Positions 11,312 through 26,039 of a stretch of DNA of 64,000 nt are shown here, one piece after another. Within the stretch, counting starts at the first letter, position 1. The number at the start of each line of letters is the position of its first letter. This stretch comes from Phlyctochytrium arcticum (lineage: Eukaryota; Chytridiomycota; Chytridiomycetes; Chytridiales; Chytridiaceae): contig JAHLKI010000006.1 of NCBI GenBank assembly GCA_025602905.1, positions 372,001 through 436,000 of the forward strand. The letters run 5' to 3'. A program made the position numbers and the translations under genes. The notes under the pieces were generated by a model. The model had not been told where the DNA came from. It made no database searches and saw nothing but the letters and a program-made list of their open reading frames with translations.

Positions 11312-12975
11312 TTAAAGTTCGTCGTGAGCGCTGTCCTCCTTGGATTCTTTGTCTTCGGATTCAGCGGCGTCTACGTTCTTCTTGAGGAAATCGAAAAAGG
11401 AGTCAACGGTGCGGTCACCAGAGTAGTCGATAATCTCGTTGGAGTCTGCCTTGAAGAGCTTGATGGTAGGGAATCCCTTAATTTCAAATGCAGATTCGAC
11501 GGGAACATCATTCTCAGTGGCGTCCATCTTGGCAATAACAACATTGTCACCGAAAGTAGATTTAACCTTCTCTCCGAGCTCCTCCCAAACAGGGGCCAAA
11601 GCCTTGCAATGTCCGCACCATGCTAAAAGAGAAAAATAGTCAGTTGGCTGGCCTGACCAAAGAGCGAATCATGCAGATCATCACTTACGAGCGTAGAACT
11701 CGAGCAAGACATCCTTACTCTTGTCCAAAACAATCGCTTCGTAGTTCTTTCCAACAACAACCTTGACAGGTCCATCATTCTTTTCGGGGATAGCTTCGGA
11801 CTTGAGGGAAGGCTCGAGCTTGCCGTTCAAGTAGTCTTCAACAAAGGACTTGATGCTTTCCTTGGTAATAGTCTTGGACTGGTCAAAGGGGAATTTCTTG
11901 TTCTTCTCCATCTCCTGGATGGCAAAGGCGGGCCAAGTTTGCTTCAAATTCAAGTTCTTTGCATGAGCGCCAAACTTGTCAGCTTCAAGGTAAACGAAGT
12001 TGATTTTGCCCTTGAATTCCTTGGCAATTGGCTCAACTTGCGAACCCGCCTCCTTGCGGTCGGCAGCGTCACCTACGAACAGGTACGCCAATGGAAGACC
12101 ACTCTTGAGGTAGGCAGCGTAGTTTTCACCACTGATGTCATCCATAACAGGCACAGAGTTGGTCTTTACGAATTCGGTCAACTCTTCACCAGTGAATGAC
12201 TTGTCCAAAACGTTGCGACCTTCATCAAACTTCTTGAACAAGACAACGGAGGGGGACTTTACGTCATTCTCCTTCAGCGCAGCAGCGTCAGAGGAGACAC
12301 CAAAGATGTATTCATTTCGAAGCTTCTCGGCAACAGACTCAAACTCTTTGTATTCCTTGGATTCCAAATCGTCAAAGAATCCAACAATGACGACCTTGTC
12401 GGACGCGGAAAAGTCCTTGACTTTGTCGGATGTAAGTTTAGAGATGGCGGGAAGAGCTTGCCTAAAGGAAGTTAAGGTCAATAACAGTGTGCGCAATGCG
12501 TGCGTGAATACATACTTGCGCATGTAACTGATAATGTTGTCAGACTTGCGCTGACCCTTGTAGTCTGCTGAGGATCCGTCCCGGAAAACTTTGAGAGTTG
12601 GGTATCCCTCGATCCCCTGTTCTTGGCAAAGGTCTGACGCAATCGTGCAGTCAACCTTTGCTATTGGGACAGTGTCCTTCAACTCAGTGGCTGCGACTTC
12701 GTATTCCGGGGCGACTATGAAAGTACCGTTTTAACCTTCTGTTTCGAGAGATTGACGATACGACCGGCAAGAAAACACTTACGAGCTTTGCAGTGACCAC
12801 ACCAGGGAGCGTAGAACTCAATCAGAGACAACGGCTTCTTCAAAAAGTCTTTGAAGGTGTCAGATGTCAGGGTCACGACATCGGAGCTGGCAGCCGAGGC
12901 ATCAGCGCGTACAAAGAGAGATCCAGAAGAGGCCACGGCAAAAGCCGCTGCAAGAAGAGTTTGGGACACCCGCAT
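11312..12975 (-). CDS. Protein disulfide isomerase, copy A (intact, HDEL)
   Basis: Exons are 12975-12783, 12714-12516, 12461-11689 and 11622-11312, all GT-AG and in phase. The chain starts with a signal peptide ([20 protein letters not shown]). Domains a, b, b' and a' follow. Both active sites are CGHC ([14 protein letters not shown], split by an intron in each domain at the same place), and the protein ends in HDEL, the ER-retrieval signal. PDI forms and rearranges disulfides in the ER lumen. Splitting of both CGHC sites at the same codon is a conserved trace of the internal domain duplication. It shares a 290-bp divergent promoter region with PPP1R11. A near-identical copy lies at 18029-19668. 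Confidence 0.95.
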
Positions 12976-13045
12976 ATTCGCTACTGCTGCTGGAGATGAG
13001 AGTAGGAACCAGTAGGAATGGTAGAGATCAGACAGGGAATGTGTT
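11364..13045 (-). repeat. PDI duplication block, copy A (about 1.68 kb)
   Basis: This matches 18055-19726 almost base for base, introns included. The match ends about 70 bp upstream of the ATG, with a 10-bp insertion near 13010-13019 in this copy. At the 3' side it stops inside the last exon, about 50 nt before the stop codon. Confidence 0.9.
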
Positions 13046-13268
13046 TTGGCGTCGACGCCTTTGACACAGCGTCCCGAAGTTTGTCATTATGCCCAATCGG
13101 GAACCCAGCGTCTGCGCCCCCTCGTTGGGAGACGTTGATTGGTCACTTTTGCGCAGCACTGTTTGTTGGTCAGCAATGGCGCAGTCGAAGGAGCTGAAAG
13201 GCCAGCGGCTCAGCCTGCGATTTTGGCAAATTAGCATAAACCGAACCATCGTCAAACACGCAATACCC

Positions 13269-13767
13269 ATGTCTAATTCTGCTGAACGACGGCCAGAACC
13301 AGCCGCAACCAGGCTGGCAACAGCACCAGCTGGAATTGGCTCACAAACAGTGACCCAATCTGTTCAGATCCCGGAAACAGCTCCGGACGGGACGTTACTG
13401 TTGCGTGGCGGAAGTAATGTGGAAAGGCGGGTACAATGGGATGAAAAGGTGATTGACAACGAAGGTCTGGGCAAGAAAAGCAGCAAAGGTAGGCAACATC
13501 GACATTGCCAGGGCATCATGTTGGTTTATAGATCAACTAATTTACAATCATATAGTCTGCTGTATATATCGAAAACCTCACAACGCAGAGGATTCAGACT
13601 CGGATTCGGAATCCGACTCATCAGCTGATCCGGATGAGCCCAATGCGTACGAGAGAGAGCCACCGAGTGTCCGGAGAAATCGCCAAAAGAAGATTGACCG
13701 AAAGCACCAACATGAACATGCAGAAGGCTGTACGCATCATGCTCCAGGCGGGCCATCCCATTCCTAA
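13269..13767 (+). CDS. PPP1R11: Protein phosphatase 1 inhibitor, PPP1R11/YPI1 family (2 exons)
   Basis: Exons are 13269-13488 and 13556-13767 (donor GTAGGC, acceptor CATATAG), in phase, giving 143 aa. The conserved PP1-binding stretch reads RRVQWDEKVIDNEGLGKKSS, followed across the intron by KVCCIYRKP. An Asp/Ser-rich acidic tract and a His-rich tail (HQHEHAEGCTHHAPGG) complete the family layout. RVQW is the RVxF-type docking motif. These small disordered proteins bind and restrain the catalytic subunit of PP1 in the nucleus; the animal form has also been reported as an E3 ligase. The stop lies only 12 nt from the stop of the convergent ELP5 gene. Confidence 0.9.
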
Positions 13768-13779
13768 TTTCACTATCAA

Positions 13780-15146
13780 TCAAATGTCGAGATCATCATC
13801 CGGGTCCTAGAACAATTGGCATTAGGCGACGGGGGCGCCGAATCATAATGTGAAATTGTCTCACCTCCTCATCATAGTCATCGTCATCAGGCTCGTAATA
13901 TATGGCCGCTTCAGCAGTAGAAGTAGCCGTCTGGGCTTGCATATACGGAAGTGCGACCTCGGACCGGGCCGACTTTTGCGCATCTGTGAGTTTCAGGTTG
14001 AAGGATAAATTGGCCGTTGGATCGGGAGTCTGCGCCTCAACAATCAGAATCACACCATTTCATGCGCGTTTGGTCTTTGACGTACCGCGGTCTCGGGCTG
14101 CCGCTCCGGTTGATGGGTGGACCATTCGTTTTTCAAGTCTTCCAAGCCATGAAAAGATATCGTGGATATACTCGGGTTCTTTCTGTAAGCCACGACCACC
14201 TACAGTTCCCGGTCGCTTCAACTTTTCTTCCATCAAAGTGGGCAAATTAGGCTTTTACCTGTCGCTCCACTTTTCCCGATTTCTTCTTTTGCAACACTTC
14301 GCAGACGCAACCCAAGGTAGATTGGGCATCAATATCCGAAAATTTTGATCCGGTCAGACACCCGTTTGTGAGGTCAATTCCAAAGTCGATACTGGGTCGG
14401 ACAGTCATATAGTGTGTACACACACTTGCGAGAAACGGACGTGCGTGTTGTGTTGCCAACTCGCTGCCATTTGACATGATTGCGATGTCGCCGTGAATGG
14501 GCAGAATGATTGCCATTTTGTTGTCTAAATATCAAATGATTTGTAAATAATCCTTCGTCCGATTGATGAGTATGGTAGTACCTATTGAGAATGCCGATAG
14601 GGTCTTGATGAAGCGAGCTACTTGATGAAATGGGTGCATCATAAACAATGGGGTCAAACTATCGAAAATAATCGTTTTGCGGGACTTGCTCTGTACTAGG
14701 AAGGGTCATTAGATCTCGAGTATAAATATATGGTCGGACATCCCCTTTAATCTCACTTTGACTCAAGATGTACGATTCTAGACTTGCAAGAGACGAGCCA
14801 GTGTCATTCGTCCGGGTATTTATGACTTCCCTTCCGACGGTATCAATGATGATGTGAGACGGAATAGACGGTTGACAACGCTTACCCAGAGAAGAAGTGA
14901 GCCAGATCCTGGACGGACTGCTCGATCGATATAATAATGGTCTCATCGGCTGATCGCTTGTAGAGTTGGTTATCGAAAGTCGTTGTAACGGAACTTGTTG
15001 CTTTTCAAACCTGCAGCACTGTCAGACTTTTGACCGAGTAGACTTTCTAAGAGAGGGAGGCAGCTTTGTCGGGCCGAGTCCTCCACGACAATGACCCTGG
15101 GCTCGTCACTCGAACGGAATATCCTCTCGACAATGGAGACCACCAT
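13780..15146 (-). CDS. ELP5: Elongator complex protein 5 (ELP5)
   Basis: The C-terminal exons are clear: 14178-14086, 14035-13865 and 13806-13780. They encode TPDPTANLSFNLKLTDAQ, then IYYEPDDDDYDEE, and after the last 58-nt intron DPDDDLDI and stop. This tail is diagnostic of ELP5. Upstream, an exon ending at 14259 holds MAIILPIHGDIAIM, and a RecA-like beta strand reads RKTIIFDSLTPLF. The first exon starts at ATG 15146 (VSIVERIFRS, PRVIVVEDSARQSCLPLLE). Borders between about 14570 and 15010 are not settled, because two frames are open there. ELP4-5-6 form a RecA-like ring of Elongator, which modifies wobble uridines of tRNA. Identity is firm, 5' exon structure approximate. Confidence 0.85.
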
Positions 15147-15444
15147 GGTTGTCGGGCGACTTGGAGGATTCTTGAGGCTTGAGACTCGAGTAAATTGCCA
15201 AATTTCAAGATACGCTTGCTGAAGCCGCCACACATCAAAGTATGCTCAATGAAGGTTTATTCTTGGTACACCTCTTGACACTCCGGTAAACAATGGACAG
15301 ATCTGATGTATTCACTCGATGTAATTATAAAATTGAGAAACAATAAGAGCCATGCATGCAAATAGACTAACAGACAAATGCGAATGAATGATCACAGAAA
15401 TAAAAGAGTCGCTGGACCAGGATATATATGGTGGAATTTTGGAA

Positions 15445-17500
<2,056 letters not shown>

Positions 17501-17839
17501 GGCTGCTGTTGATGTTCTACGGGGTTTCGCGTGAGTACTTGCTTGTGTGGCTAGCTACCCGACAGCGACGGGACTTACCAGTTGGTATATACCGTTCAGT
17601 TTATTTTTAGCGTAAGCGGATGGCAACGAAGGAAGGCTAGGAAATGCCGGGAGGCGCTCTGCTTTTGAAGGATTTTTGGGGCGGGGGTCCGATGACAGCC
17701 ATGACTCGCTGCCGGCCGCACCCGAAGCACGCGCGTGAAGCCCCGGAACATTCCGGCGGCTTTCCTTTGCTCACATGACCATCATCTCTCTTTGGGACAC
17801 ATTTATTATTCAGCCAGCCACCGGTGGCCAGCGGGGAGA

Positions 17840-18055
17840 TGTGAGCAAGAGAGACACAGTTTGTATTCAGAAATCAGATTTTTATATAATACACTATATA
17901 TACAAGGCGTGGATGGGTTGGCGAGGGTTAAATTATTGGATGTTGTGCAGCAGCACCAGCTTTTCCACTTCTATGCACAAAGAGAGAGTGAGTGAGTGGG
18001 TCAGGTCTCCGGTAGAGGGTCCAGACACTTACTGGTAATCAAGTGTTTTCCGTAC
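17840..18055 (-). repeat. Duplicated 3' end of the Pumilio gene, fused to PDI copy B
   Basis: The segment matches about 20660-20885, the last codons and 3' flank of the Pumilio gene, in the same orientation with several mismatches in the AT-rich part. It joins PDI sequence at about 18055 without obvious microhomology. Confidence 0.9.
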
Positions 18056-19668
18056 AGCGGCGGCTACGTTCTTCTTGAGGAAATCGAAAAAGGAGTCAAC
18101 GGTGCGGTCACCAGAGTAGTCGATAATCTCGTTGGAGTCTGCCTTGAAGAGCTTGATGGTAGGGAATCCCGTAATTTCAAATGCAGATTCGACGGGAACA
18201 TCATTCTCAGTGGCGTCCATCTTGGCAATAACAACATTGTCACCGAAAGTAGATTTAACCTTCTCTCCGAGCTCCTCCCAAACAGGGGCCAAAGCCTTGC
18301 AATGTCCGCACCATGCTAAAAGAGAAAAATAGTCAGTTGGCTGGCCTGACCAAAGAGCGAATCATGCAGATCATCACTTACGAGCGTAGAACTCGAGCAA
18401 GACATCCTTACTCTTGTCCAAAACAATCGCTTCGTAGTTCTTTCCAACAACAACCCTGACAGGTCCATCATTCTTTTCGGGGATAGCTTCGGACTTGATG
18501 GAAGGCTCGAGCTTGCCGTTCAAGTAGTCTTCAACAAAGGACTTGATGCTTTCCTTGGTAATAGTCTTGGACTGGTCAAAGGGGAATTTCTTGTTCTTCT
18601 CCATCTCCTCGATGACAAAGGCGGGCCAAGTTTGCTTCAAATTCAAGTTCTTTGCATGAGCGCTAAACTTGTCAGCTTCAAGGTAAACGAAGTTGATTTT
18701 GCCCTTGAATTCCTTGGCAATTGGCTCAACTTGCGAACCCGCCTCCTTGCGGTCGGCAGCGTCACCTACGAACAGGTACGCCAATGGAAGACCACTCTTG
18801 AGGTAGGCAGCGTAGTTTCCACCACTGATGTCATCCATAACAGGCACAGAGTTGGTCTTTACGAATTCGGTCAACTCTTCACCAGTGAATGACTTGTCCA
18901 AAACGTTGCGACCTTCATCAAACTTCTTGAACAAGACAACGGACGGGGACTTTACGTCATTCTCCTTCAGCGCAGCAGCGTCAGAGGAGACACCAAAGAT
19001 GTATTCATTTCGAAGCTTCTCGGCAACAGACTCAAACTCTTTGTATTCCTTGGATTCCAAATCGTCAAAGAATCCAACAATGACGACCTTGTCGGACGCG
19101 GAAAAGTCCTTGACTTTGTCGGATGTAAGTTTAGAGATGGCGGGAAGAGCTTGCCTAAAGGAAGTTAAGGTCAATAACAGTGTGCGCAATGCGTGCGTGA
19201 ATACATACTTGCGCATGTAACTGATAATGTTGTCAGACGTGCTCTGACCCTTGTAGTCTGCTGAGGATCCGTCCCGGAAAACTTTGAGAGTTGGGTATCC
19301 CTCGATCCCCTGTTCTTGGCAAAGGTCTGACGCAATCGTGCAGTCAACCTTTGCTATTGGGACAGTGTCCTTCAACTCAGTGGCTGCGACTTCGTATTCC
19401 GGGGCGACTATGAAAGTACCGTTTTAACCTTCTGTTTCGAGAGATTGACGATACGACCGGCAAGAAAACACTTACGAGCTTTGCAGTGACCACACCAGGG
19501 AGCGTAGAACTCAATCAGAGACAACGGCTTCTTCAAAAAGTCTTTGAAGGTGTCAGATGTCAGGGTCACGACATCGGAGCTGGCAGCCGAGGCATCAGCG
19601 CGTACAAAGAGAGATCCAGAAGAGGCCACGGCAAAAGCCGCTGCAAGAAGAGTTTGGGACACCCGCAT
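18029..19668 (-). CDS. Protein disulfide isomerase, copy B (chimeric tail, no HDEL)
   Basis: Same structure as copy A: exons 19668-19476, 19407-19209, 19154-18382 and 18315-18029, with the signal peptide and both CGHC sites intact. It differs from copy A at few positions, several of them amino-acid changes (for example QRKSDN to QSTSDN, DISGEN to DISGGN, IKGFP to ITGFP). The C-terminus differs completely: after FLKKNV it reads [11 protein letters not shown] and stops. The tail is encoded by out-of-frame Pumilio-derived DNA. Without HDEL the product should escape ER retrieval, so it may be secreted, vacuolar or non-functional. Only about 60 bp of the original upstream sequence was copied. Confidence 0.9.
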
Positions 19669-19726
19669 ATTCGCTACTGCTGCTGGAGATGAGAGTAGGA
19701 ACGGTAGAAATCAGGCAGGGAAACAA
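18055..19726 (-). repeat. PDI duplication block, copy B
   Basis: Second copy of the block at 11364-13045. Intron sequences are the same, which points to a recent duplication or gene conversion. Confidence 0.9.
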
Positions 19727-20640
19727 CTTCTATTGCCTGCTCATATATTCTGGATTGGTTAAGTACATTATTATAAATAGACGTTTCTGCAAATAGACTG
19801 CAATGTTTTTCCCAGCGGCCAGTGTGGCGGCGGCGGAGGTGCTGTGGTGAGACGTCATGACTCATCCTTCCCATTTAGTGGATAGCGGTCATATTGCAGC
19901 ATAGTTTAGCGGTAGAATCCTATTTATAGTTGGACGACATATGACCTACGTACTGCTGTATCTAATTCAATAAGCTACTAGTCCCGATATAGGATACCAG
20001 CTTTAACATGCTGCTCTGGAACAAAGACGAGTCCAAAGATCCAAGCCTGTCGAAGAGTCAAGAGGCATGATCCAGATTCGATGTCTTAGGAGCCAAACTG
20101 GGAGCCAAAGCTTGGGCGCCTGGCTTGTATGCTTCTTTTTTGAAATCCCTCTCACATCACTCAGATCACTATCGCAGTGATACAGCGACTCACTACGCTC
20201 CCGTTCCTTTTTTCTCTCCCACCCACCATCCCCTTGTAAAGCGTGTAAATTGTGTGTACATACGTGTCTTTGGGTTTCCTCTTGAATATTGATCTTGGAC
20301 AGGGCCTTCGTCACCTCCTAACTCGCGCAAGGAAATTTGGCTTGACTCTCCCTTCGGTCGAGCCCAGGGTCGAGCCAAGCTCGGTCTGGATCAGGCTCAT
20401 TCGTTGCAGGAAGATGGCTCAAATGCGAGGTTCACTTTTAGGTCGAGTCAAGCTCAATGTGGGCGTATCCGTTGTAGGAAAATGGCAGGTTCCAAGATCG
20501 AAGGTGGCAGGACCAGAAGTGCTGCGTGCAATGAGGTCCGGTGAGTTCAGAGAACACTGCACACTGCACGTGGACCGGATCGACGGTGGAAGGCGGTGGA
20601 ATCGGGTGGATTCATATTCTTCAACACTTTGACATGGGAC
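19727..20640. other. Intergenic spacer between PDI copy B and Pumilio
   Basis: Unique sequence without a supported gene. It holds a tRNA-A-box-like string near 19903 but no matching B box or acceptor stem. Confidence 0.5.
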
Positions 20641-20644
20641 CCTG

Positions 20645-20886
20645 CACCCGGTTGGCGTGAGCTACAAGCAAGACACAGTTTGTATTCAGAAATCAGATTT
20701 TTATGTAATTACGCTTTGTACACACTATACAAGGGGTGGGTGGGTTGGGAGGGTTGAATTACTGGATGTTGTGGAGCAGCACCAGCTTTTCCACTTCTAT
20801 GCACAAAGAGAGAGTGAGTGCGTGGGTCAGGTCTCCGGTAGAGGGTCCAGACACTTACTGGTAATCAAGTGTTTTCCGTACGTATA
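20645..20886 (-). repeat. Source copy of the duplicated Pumilio 3' segment
   Basis: It spans the last codons and 3' flank of the Pumilio gene. Most of it recurs at 17840-18055. Confidence 0.88.
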
Positions 20887-23800
20887 CTTCTTCAAACTGG
20901 CCAAATGCGGCTTGATCTTTTGCACGAGCGTCTCCCGCTGGTCGCCATCAACAACGTCCAACATCTTTTGCACAACATAGTTGGCAAACTGGTCCTTCAT
21001 CATCAAAATCAAAGGGGATGTCCTGGGAGGAGGACAAGGTCAGTTGGATGGCTCTGATGGCATACGACGTAAAGAAAACGCCTTACCCATCAGGACGAGT
21101 ATGTATGACTTCCTCAATCAGCAGTGACCGGTCTTTTTTGCTCCCGTACGCAACACACTTTTCCACCACATTACTGGCAAACTTGTGCTTGCTCAGTTGA
21201 AGCACTTGCCCTCGCACTTTGCCAATGATGACGGACTTGTCGGGAATCTTCCCCCGCTCGAGAACATGCTGAATGACATAGTTTCCGTACTGATCTTGAA
21301 TCAGATTAATGGTATAACGATGCAACTCTTCCAATAATGGCTTCGTCTCGCTTTCTGCACAATGTTCAAAGATCCGCTGAATGACCCGGCATCCATACGG
21401 GTGCGTGGCGAGAGCGTACACTTGGCCATGGAACGCGTCGATAATGAACTTGATGTGCTCGGCAGGGACCCGCTCAATTGCCTTTTGTATAACATGGTTA
21501 CCGTTCTGGTCTTTAACACACTTGAGAACGTTGCCATCCAGTTCGCGCACAAGAACCGCTTGCTGGTCCGTCAAAACGTGCTCCAGAGCCTTTTGAACTA
21601 CCCGACACCCATACATCTGTAGAGACAGCGACAATACATGTCCTTCCATTTGCTTGGCCAAAATTTGCTTTTGAATCTGGTTGCCTACACAGACGCATGA
21701 ATCAGTAAAACATTTGCCAAAAGGGATTAAAGCCACTCACCATGCTCAAAAAACTTTTGTATCACATAGTTGCCAAACACGTCAGTCATCAGTTGGAGCG
21801 CATTAGGAAGAATTTCATCAAACACCAATTGCTTTTCCTCGCTATTGGCCGTCTCGAGTTTCTGCTGAATGAACCGAGATCCATGCTGATCGCCACTAAA
21901 CTCAACGATGCTCCCGACAATATCGCGCAACTCATACTTTTTATTCTTGTTGTTACGGAACTCTTCCAACAAAGGACTTCGCATCCCATGTCCCGGATCG
22001 GCGGCAGCGGTGGGGGATGGAAGCTCGGTTGGTGCTGTACGGCGGGTAGGAGAGTAGCCATTTAATTGCCGCTGCAAATACTCTGTCTGCATTTGATCCC
22101 GGAATAGCTGCTGTTGTTGGGCCAACATTCGAAACTTTTTGTCTGCCATTGCATTGTTTCCCCGAGAATTTGGTCCGCCGTTGTTCGAGCCTCCAGCAAG
22201 CAGCGCTTGGAATAGTGCTGGATCGTACATTTGTGGAGCACCCCTTCGCGCAGCATACGCCAAAGCCAAATCGTCGGGTATTCCGGGCGGGAATGGTCGT
22301 CGGGGATCAAAACTACCCTGCTCAAAACTAGAGCCACCACCTGCTCTCCCGTCTTTATCGTAACCACCGGGACTTCGAGCCATCCGGTGTTGTGCTTCCA
22401 TAGCGGCCAGCAGTTCTATTTGACAAAAAACTTTAGAACCACCATGGGTAAACGATGGAACGAGACATACCGGCTTCACGCGATCGGCCTGGATATCCCG
22501 GTATGGGCGACCCTGCCATGGCATTGTTTCCGCCACCCAAATATGCACTAGCACTTCTCGGTGCTAAATCGGCATAGAGGCGGGGGTCGAAATTGCCAGT
22601 GGAGATTTTGAGTCTACTAGAGCCCCCTGCCCGCAGCTGCTGCGACTGTAAACTCAGCGTTAACCATGTGAATAGTACATCTCTAGAACATTATTCGTAC
22701 CTGCAAATCCGCACCCAGATTCATATTTCGCATGGACATGAGCAGTTCGGGAGAAATCTCTTCTTCAAAGTTTTGCAGCATAGCATTCCGAAGTTGATTG
22801 TAATGTACGTTTGACGGTGGGGTGGACGCAGACCGTTGGGGTGGAGCATTCACAAGCTCATCTCGAGAGTCCATGGCGGCGCTTAATACTGCAGCCATCC
22901 TTGATCGCTCTTCATCATTCGAGTGATCCAGTTGAGCTTCCAATTCAGCCCGCATTTGTTCTCTGAGCACGTCATGTTTTTCAGATGACTCGTCCATGTT
23001 CATCCGTTGCCTTCCCGCAAATCCGGGCGAAGGGGTGCGAGGATAGTCGTCCTGAATGATGTCCATTAACCCTCGATGCTTAGATGGCGACCCAGACATA
23101 TCGCCTGGTCGCATAGACAAGGGGGCTACCAACTCGGGGGCCCAATGCTGGCCACTGGAACCTCTTGTATCATTCAAAGGAGAATTATGCATCCCTTTCT
23201 CGATGCTACGAGCGGCCCCGACACGACCATCCGCACGGTTATCTCCTCCAGTAGGTCTTGCATCCGAGTGTCCCTTGGTCCGCGCATAAAATTGATCCCC
23301 ATCGCGCGTAGAAAGGCTATCTGGTTCCAAGCTCTGGACGAACATGAATTGTGTCAGTGGTGGAATAGAAGACTAAGAACCACCCAACAAACCTCATCCA
23401 AGGGATGTCCCCCAACAAACTCGTCGTCCATCCCAAACCCACGAAACTTTTCGAGATTTTTGCCTCGAGATTGAGGGTGGCCAGGGGGACCTTTGGATTG
23501 ACTACCTGTTGGTGGGGGAGCCCAAACTTGCCAGGATTGACCAGGAGCATATATTGGTGGGGGCAGCCGCGGGTCGAGGCGAGAGGCATGGTAGTAGTAC
23601 GCAGCATAGTCAGGGTCACGACGAGGGTCCGTCGCAGAAATGGCCAAGGGATCTTCCAATTCCTTCAAAAGGACAGAATAAGTATGCGGAATCAAAAGTC
23701 GAATTAGCCCGCACAAGCCAAGCATACCCTATGACTATCCGGCATGAGAATTCCTGCGGGCGGTGCACTACTGGACCGACTCCCAATCTCCTTGGTCATT

Positions 23801-23973
23801 CCCACCGAATCAAGGTCCCATGACATTGGATTTTGTAGCAATGCGGCAAGCTACATGAGGGCAAAAACATATCAGCAATCGCACATGGCGGGGTCACCGA
23901 CGGGACATCTACTTACTTGTCCTTGCGGCTGATTTTTAGCGCGAGGGTGGGCAATGCCCGAAAAGTCCCCCAT
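20827..23973 (-). CDS. PUM: Pumilio-family (PUF) RNA-binding protein, 8 exons
   Basis: Exons are 23973-23917, 23850-23728, 23662-23393, 23333-22701, 22645-22471, 22415-21741, 21684-21087 and 21022-20827, all GT-AG and in phase, giving about 907 aa. The N-terminal two thirds is disordered (Pro/Ser/Gln-rich). The C-terminal Pumilio domain has eight repeats with base-reading triplets SRFIQ, NYVIQ, CRVVQ, NHVIQ, CRVIQ, NYVIQ, SNVVE and NYVVQ. Under the known PUF code this reads UGUAUAUA, the classic Pumilio site. Such proteins bind mRNA 3' ends and repress translation or promote decay. The tail after YGKHLI is short. The start ATG 23973 is the first in the frame that splices cleanly; no upstream exon is evident. 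Confidence 0.93.
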
Positions 23974-26030
23974 GTATACGTCAACCGTACAAGCGGGGTG
24001 TTTTTGAATAAGAACGGTGCTTTTTTCTTCGGGAGCGGCAAGTCTGTTTCGACTCGAAATGTTGGCAAATATTTGCAGAAGTGTTGGTGATATGGACAGA
24101 CGAATGGAATGGGGATGCTCGGAGACGGCAATAATAATCGTAGCAGCTGTACAGGCGAAATAAAGACAAGCAAGAAGTGTTCCTTTGTACAAAGACTTTT
24201 TACAAAAACATGGCCAGGCAATCAGACTGCTACCAAATCCTCGACATATGCTCGGCCAGACGTGGTGAGCAGGCGTGGCAGGACCCTTCCTTCGAGGGTG
24301 ATGTATCGGCGGGTGTGGGTGGGGCCTGTTGCGGAAGTCGCCGCTGTCGATGCTTGGACCAAAAGAGCGTGTTGGTCGTTGTTGCTGCTGCCAAAGAAAG
24401 AACGCGCGGCGGCACAGTCATAATTCCATTTTTGACACGACTGTCAGCGGCTTCAGGGCAACAGTGCTGGAGATCCGAGGGAGATCCCCAGGGAAACCTC
24501 CTCAGTAATGGCAGAAGGGGACCTCACCAGCACTTACCTGCACCTTGCCCTACGGCCCCGAATGCAGGCGCCTGACGGCCCAGTCAGCCGACATCTTTGA
24601 ATGCTCCCCGATTCTCTTTTGCGTGAAAACCGGCACCAAACCCATATTCCAGGGGCCTGACGATTTGGGAGATCACAGCGGGGAAAACCTTGTCTTTCAC
24701 TTGAAAATTATTGGGGTGGTGTGTACCATTGGGCTGATAACATGCTTCTTTTGTTGGGGTTGCTGGGTACATCGGCATATAAACAGGAAGCCTCCACCAA
24801 TTCAGATTCACGTAGTGTATCCCTTGGACACGCCGGAAACGAAGCTACCAGAGATTGGAGGTTCGGTAGTTGTTGGATCTGGAAATACCCACAAAACAGG
24901 GATTCCCTTGTCGCCGAACGCTCAGTGTATTGTTTGAAATGGCTTTTTTGGAACCTCATATGCACCATCACCCAAACCCTCATAGAAATCGTCTCAGTCC
25001 GCGACTTGCACCCATTTCAGGGACTTGGATTACTACTATTTTGATAGCTCTTCTCTCATGTAGATGTAGACTTGCTTTTCAACACGATTCCCCAAATTTC
25101 CTCCTCGTTTTGATTTGAAATCTGCTCAAATTGATTCGCAGATGTAGGGAGATCCACAAAAAGGTGTGCAAACTCGAGACATTCACGAAAAAAGTTTCAG
25201 TGGTCGGATGATTCCGTGTATGTTGCAGATGTATACTGGAAGTCGTAACTGTCGGTGGACCGAGAACCGTGGGAATGTTACCTGTGAACATGTGGAAGTA
25301 CAGGCAGGTCAAAAACCTCTTATCAAATCAGAATTTCACCAAGACATTTTTGTTAGCCCTTCACACCATCTGACAACCTCGAGGATGAATCAATATCAAC
25401 ACGAAATACCTGCTCTCGAAACCAGTTACAAAGGCCAAATTGTTGACCCACCAGACTTTGTTTGCTCCAATCATAGCCAGTGGGTTCCCCAGGACACCAT
25501 AACACCATTTAAGCGCCCTGTGTTCAATAACATCTGCACCTGGCCCATCCGTCCACGGTTCGTCCAGCATGCAAGTTCATGGACATCCCAAATGGCCAAC
25601 ACCTTCAGTTGTGCCCCAACTTTTCTTCAGTGCTATGAGATCTACAGCGAAGCCTCAGTGGAAAAAGTGATGCATTTGTTTAGGATGCTTGCATGTCTCA
25701 TGTGGATGAGTAGTGTGACTCGTCTGCATTGCACTCCTCCGAAGAAGAAGACAAATGGTACTTATGGTGGTGGTGTTGGTGAAACATTTACGTGCAAGTA
25801 GTATATCCACATGGAACACCAGTAATGAGACCAGAAGAGAGGAGGTCACGATTGGCCCTTTTTTGAAACATCATGGCCACCCTTTAGCCCAAAGTGAGTG
25901 GTCATGCTACTACAATGATTGCAAACATTTGTGCAGGTTGCAAAACCGCCACCGAATTTTGAGAATTGTGGGGTTGTTTTTATTCTGTAGCATGATTCTT
26001 ACCATCCCATACATTGCTCTGTACAACATT
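23974..26030. other. No supported gene; border between host genes and the virus-like element
   Basis: It holds the Pumilio promoter region (to about 24400) and then about 1.6 kb with only chance-like frames. The longest, 25166-25801 (+), has no recognisable domain and skewed composition. A very old transposon remnant cannot be excluded. Confidence 0.4.
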
Positions 26031-26039
26031 TCTGCTGAA

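Noticed and set aside
19895..19970. tRNA-Gly-like A box (TTTAGCGGTAGAAT)
   Set aside because: No B box, anticodon arm or acceptor pairing follows; probably chance or a very old fragment.
25166..25801. 211-codon open frame on the + strand
   Set aside because: No domain, no splice partners and odd composition; the opposite strand is also partly open. Not enough to call a gene.
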